Of a stretch of DNA of 64,000 nucleotides, positions 59,832-64,000 are shown piece by piece. The notes under the pieces were generated by a model. It did not search any database, was not told where the DNA came from, and saw only the letters and a list, made by a program, of their open reading frames with translations. The stretch lies in NCBI RefSeq assembly GCF_001625215.2, contig NC_030381.2, forward strand, positions 48,383,214 to 48,447,213. The letters run 5' to 3'. The translations under genes were made by a program, and so were the position numbers. Source of the stretch: Daucus carota subsp. sativus (taxonomy: Eukaryota > Streptophyta > Magnoliopsida > Apiales > Apiaceae). The number at the start of each line of letters is the position of its first letter. The first letter of the stretch is position 1.

Positions 59832-62548
59832 TCATGCGTTGAATGCAGAGAAAACCACCACTGAGTTGTGTCCACCAAACCCGAAAGAGTTTGAGATGCC
59901 TGCATTACATTTTTATAGTCCATATCAGCAAGCCGACACTTAAATTTCTAGCTTTCAAGATATGACTGTGATTTCATTGATATAGAATATGAAAGAGACG
60001 AAAGTGAACTTACCAACATTCACTTCATGCTGTTGTTTTTTGTTTGGAACTGTGTCAAAGTCTACTTCAGGTTCAAGGTTCTGCATTTGTTGTCATAGAC
60101 AACGAATCGTGAATTTTAAGGATTAGTGACAGACGTATGAGGAGGACGAGCAAAATTAAATTAAACTGTTAGTAATCCAATCATTTTCTTTGTTCTTTGG
60201 GCTAAACCTGCAAGTTCACAGAGGTAAGAGTAATAGTTGTGATGGTACAAGTTAAATGTAGAACATACCACTTGATTGAGAGTAGGATGCAGCCATCCGG
60301 TAGCTATGGCTTTCACTGTCGCCACGCCTTCCAAACCCGCAGAAGCCCCCAAGCAGTGGCCTATCATAGACTGCAGCAGTATATGTATAGGAAGCGAGTG
60401 AGAAGCAACTTGCATACTTAATTCTTTGAAGATGAACCAATGTTAGAATGAGAGTTTACCTTGGTTGCATTAACTTTGATCTCTGACATATTGTTCTTGA
60501 ATACCTTCTTAAGGGCATTTGCCTCAGCAAGGTCTCCAGCTAAAGTTGAAGTTGCATGTGCATTGATGTAATTGACCTGCAAATAGAAGGCGATGTTCTT
60601 AGTTCATTGTCAAATACTACAATGTATAGAATTAGCCCCCCCAAAAAAAAAAGTTAATTCAGTACAATAAGCTGTAGTTTCCAGTGATATGCTGATGCAT
60701 TGCATTCTGTATCAGTACACAATACAAAAAAATCCAGAATCAACGCATTGGTTAATATTTGGGTGACATCTTATCCCCGTCTTGCCAAGCATAAAAACTG
60801 AAACTATGTATATCATGGAACAAATATAAACCAGTACTATTCAGAAGCAGATACAAACATAACATGAAAAATAGACCTATGATTAGTATTACTGAATTAA
60901 GAACAGAGGCATTACCTCCTCTGGTGACACACCGGCATTCTGAAGGCCACTCTGGATGCACATTGAAACGCCAACTCCATCAGGTCTTGGATCAGTCATA
61001 TGATGAGCATCACAAGTGACTGCGCCACCCAAGTATTCAGCAATTATGGGTGCACCTCGCTTCATAGCATGTTCCAAACTCTCCATCACCTAAATAATTT
61101 GCAAATATCAGAATTCACAAACCTCAAATTTAATCAAACAATTAGGACTTTAAAAACAGCCACCACAAACCAAGAGATGTAAAACATACCAAGACTCCAG
61201 CTCCTTCACCCATAACCAAACCATCTCTATCGACATCCCAAGGCCTAGAAGCCGCCTTGGGATCATCATTCCTCTGCGACATTGCTCTGCACGAAGTGAA
61301 CCCGCCCAGTCCAACAGGCACAATTGCAGCTTCAGCTCCACCAGCAAGCATCAGATCAGCTTCGCCACTACGAATGTGGTTGGCAGCCGCGTAAAACGCA
61401 TAATTCGAGGTGGCACAAGCAGCAACAATGGAATAGTTTGGCCCCATGAAGCCAAGATCAATAGCAAGCAATGCAGAGCCCATGTTGGTAATAGTATAGG
61501 GTATGAAAAAAGGTGATATTTTTTTGTAGCCTTTTGTGATGAGATTCTCAACACCATCACAAAACACTGTAAGGCCACCCATACCACTTCCAACAAGCAC
61601 ACCTGCACGCTCCTTGTCAATCTGAGACACATGAACAAAAAAAAAACAATTAACAAATGTCCCTGACCAAAAAAAAAATTAAAAAAATTAACAAGTGTAG
61701 TAATTAAGTACTAATTATGATTACAATAAAGTGAATTAATTGACAAATATAAAGTACAATAATTACAGCCAGCTAGGTACTTTTTATATTTTATTAATTG
61801 CATGCCTGATGTAGTTGATCAAAGATAGATGTAATTAATCGTTCATATAAGTTTCGAAACATGAATTTTGTGTGGGCCCGATCGGACGTATTTGGAAAAA
61901 ACTAAATAAAAAAAATAAAAGAGAAATCTATATGCAAAATTTGTACAGGGTGGTCCTCCACTGTACTCAACTTTTTCCGGCCACGAAAAGTGACGGCACC
62001 GCACCCTTTTCCCCGCAGAAGATCGGAGTTACAAATCGTAAAAACAAAGCTAAATAATCCACAAAAATAAAAAAATTCTCGTAAAAAATGTTTTCCGTAT
62101 TTTTAAAATTATTAAGTACAAAAATAACCTTGGAGCGCATGTCTTCACCGAGACCAGCATTTTCGAGTGCTTTTTTCCCCGCAACGATGTTGTATCGCAG
62201 ACAATTATCAAGCCTCCGATCATTCTTGCTGTCTATGTACCCTTCCGACGAAAATCCTCGGATCTGCGCCGCGAACCGTGTCGGAAACTCGGACGCGTCA
62301 AACCGATCAATAAAATCCACCCCGGATTCCCCTGCAAGAAGCTTGTCATAATAAGTATCCACGTCATTTCCAAACACCGAGACCACCCCCAGACCGGTTA
62401 TGACAACTCGTTTTTTCGGGTCTTTTTCACGTCTGGGAGCGGCCGAGGCTGCGAAAACCGAAAACTTTCGAGGCGGTTTAGGGGATGTGAGGGTGGGATT
62501 GCGGTAGCGGAATGCTGGAGTGAATGTGGAGTGAAGTAGGGATTGCAT
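59832..62548 (-). CDS. KASI: 3-oxoacyl-[acyl-carrier-protein] synthase I-like, plastid, copy 3 (diverged)
   Basis: Seven exons, in transcription order 62548-62129, 61621-61190, 61089-60916, 60576-60460, 60370-60269, 60080-60014, 59899-59832, giving 459 residues plus TGA. Splice sites fall at the same protein positions as in copies 1 and 2. The transit peptide (MQSLLHSTFTPAFRYRNPTL) is shorter and unrelated in sequence, and exon 4 has one extra codon. Catalytic residues are intact: Cys209, His349, Lys381 and His386. Several positions near the active site differ from the other copies: SIVAACATSNYAFYAAA for SISTACATSNYCFYAAA, GAEAAIVPVGLGGFTSC for GTEAAI.PIGLGGFVAC, and HCLGASAGLEGVA for HCLGAAGGLEAIA. 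It runs head-to-tail with copy 2, 5.2 kb apart. It is probably active, but may differ in chain-length preference or expression; that is inference. Confidence 0.92.
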
Positions 62549-64000
62549 TTTGGATTGAGATAAGAGGGCTCGTAAGATGTAAATCTTTGTGTATTTCTGT
62601 AGAATGGATTGCTCTAGCTTGTTGTAAATGTGGAGAGGTGTGAAGGGAGAATTAATAGGGGGAGGAGTGACAATAACGAGGTGAAGCTGTGGTCACTTTG
62701 AAGTAGAGGCGTTATGGAGTGTTCTGGATTTTCTTCTGATTGCGTAATGATGGCATGCAAACTGTACATGCGCATGTATTTGTATGAGCACCACTCCATT
62801 TTGTAGTTTTTGTTTTTTCGAGTATATTTGTAAGGTTCACTTGATAGTTTCAAAAAAAATTAAATTTTTTGATGATAATATACATGTTAAACTTTTATTC
62901 ATAATTCAGTTTAAAAAGATAATGTTAATTTATTTGAGGGATATGTAATATATAATACAGTGATACGTGATGTATAAATCGGTGATTCTGTAGTTAAAAA
63001 TAATGATAAAAATTGGTCAAAATTGATTTTAGTTTGTAGGCCAATCTGATTTGTATTTTAGTAAGTATTTATATATAAACACATCAGTGGTCACCAACCT
63101 AGCCCAGTAGTAATTACGTTAGAGAATTTATGATTAATAATTCAATATACAAATTGAAAATATGATTTATGAATTGAAGAGCATTTTTTTATTATTATCG
63201 AGTACATATGTTCTCTAAGTTTAGAGTTTAATTTATGTAAGACATATTCTCTTCGACAGTAATATATAACTTTCAAGATCTCCAATGAAATAATGTCTCT
63301 ATTATAATATACTAAAAATTTGGATTACAAATTATGTGCGGAATAAATTTCTGATTTTTTTTTATGTTGTGATCAAAATAGTGTGAATTAGTTATTCAAA
63401 ATAAAATAGTGTGAATTAAATTTAAATCTAATCGAAACTTATTTTGGATTAAATTTTTTTTTATCAAATCGCGATAACATAACATCCGAATTCAATAAAA
63501 TCGTCAAGTTACAAATGCATATAAAATATGTCAATCTAACTATATGACATCAAATATCGATGACTCAATTGAAACGGACAATCCCAGCTGTGATGCACTT
63601 ATAACCACACATAAGTATAAAATTACATGCGAATAGTGATGTACTCTATAAATTAATAATCATACATAAGTACAAAAATACATGCAGAAAAGGAATTGCA
63701 TGCGAATGGTGACAAAAGTGGGCACAAGTTTCATAATTTCTATTTCTAGAGTGACATAGAAATTCGGGACTATCAATTATATTTAAGGATTCCTAATATT
63801 ATTGTGTATATCTTCTTTTCACCGGAAATGTTCTTTAAATTCATTTTTAATATTCCTAACTTTAAATATAAAACAAATAATTAAATTAGCACTTTGTAAA
63901 TTTAAATATTTATTTTAATAATAAACAAAATATGCATGTCATTGAAATTTTGTGAATTATAAATGTCATATCTTTTTATAAAATGTAATAATTGTTATAC
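62549..64000. other. KASI copy 3 upstream region and AT-rich edge
   Basis: The first few hundred bases should contain the promoter and 5' UTR of copy 3; no clear TATA box is seen. The remainder is AT-rich with no recognisable gene or repeat structure. Confidence 0.45.

Noticed and set aside
4436..62548. The KASI genes, transporter and acyltransferase forming one biosynthetic gene cluster
   Set aside because: The enzymes are of primary plastid metabolism, unknown transport and unknown acylation, and the aminopeptidase is housekeeping. Only the KASI copies are related by descent. No evidence of shared regulation is visible.
1..64000. tRNA, rRNA, CRISPR array or viral insertion
   Set aside because: None was recognised by eye. 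Small structured RNAs cannot be excluded without a covariance-model search.

Overview
This window is nuclear DNA from a flowering plant, most likely a eudicot. It is AT-rich, its genes are broken by many short GT-AG introns, the intergenic DNA is full of small non-autonomous transposons (Stowaway-type, TAA-target, hAT-like, Helitron), and every recognisable protein belongs to a plant family. I see no rRNA, tRNA, CRISPR or bacterial features. The species cannot be named from the sequence alone.

Layout: (1) 1-4 kb holds two probable exons of an unidentified gene at the window edge and a small intact arabinogalactan-peptide gene (2492-2728, +). (2) 4.4-8.8 kb holds a complete seven-exon plastid beta-ketoacyl-ACP synthase I gene (KASI copy 1, +). 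(3) 12.4-35.3 kb holds a 36-exon ABC transporter of the ABCC13/MRP11 type (+). It joins in frame to 1455 residues and contains a convincing U12-type AT-AC intron. (4) 36.9-45.9 kb holds a ten-exon plastid-type M18 aspartyl aminopeptidase (+, 516 residues). (5) 46.4-47.7 kb holds a single-exon BAHD acyltransferase (-), convergent with the aminopeptidase. (6) 49.8-54.6 kb (-) and 59.8-62.5 kb (-) hold two more complete KASI genes. Copy 2 is nearly identical to copy 1 and inverted relative to it. Copy 3 is clearly diverged.

The main biological theme is a local KASI family: three intact genes with the same seven-exon structure and all catalytic residues, within 58 kb. KASI elongates acyl chains in the plastid type II fatty acid synthase. 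The intervening ABCC transporter, aminopeptidase and acyltransferase are not obviously in the same pathway, and plant genes are normally transcribed separately, so no operon-like logic is claimed.

The non-coding DNA is also informative. An imperfect palindromic element abuts copy 1 and seems to carry its TATA box. A Helitron lies in an intron of copy 2. A second Helitron is inserted inside a hAT-type element that has an 8-bp target duplication. Tandem remains of a copia retrotransposon lie in a transporter intron, and nested TAA-flanked MITEs lie in an aminopeptidase intron. Exon boundaries were assigned by hand from splice signals, reading frame and remembered family conservation, and were not tested against transcripts.
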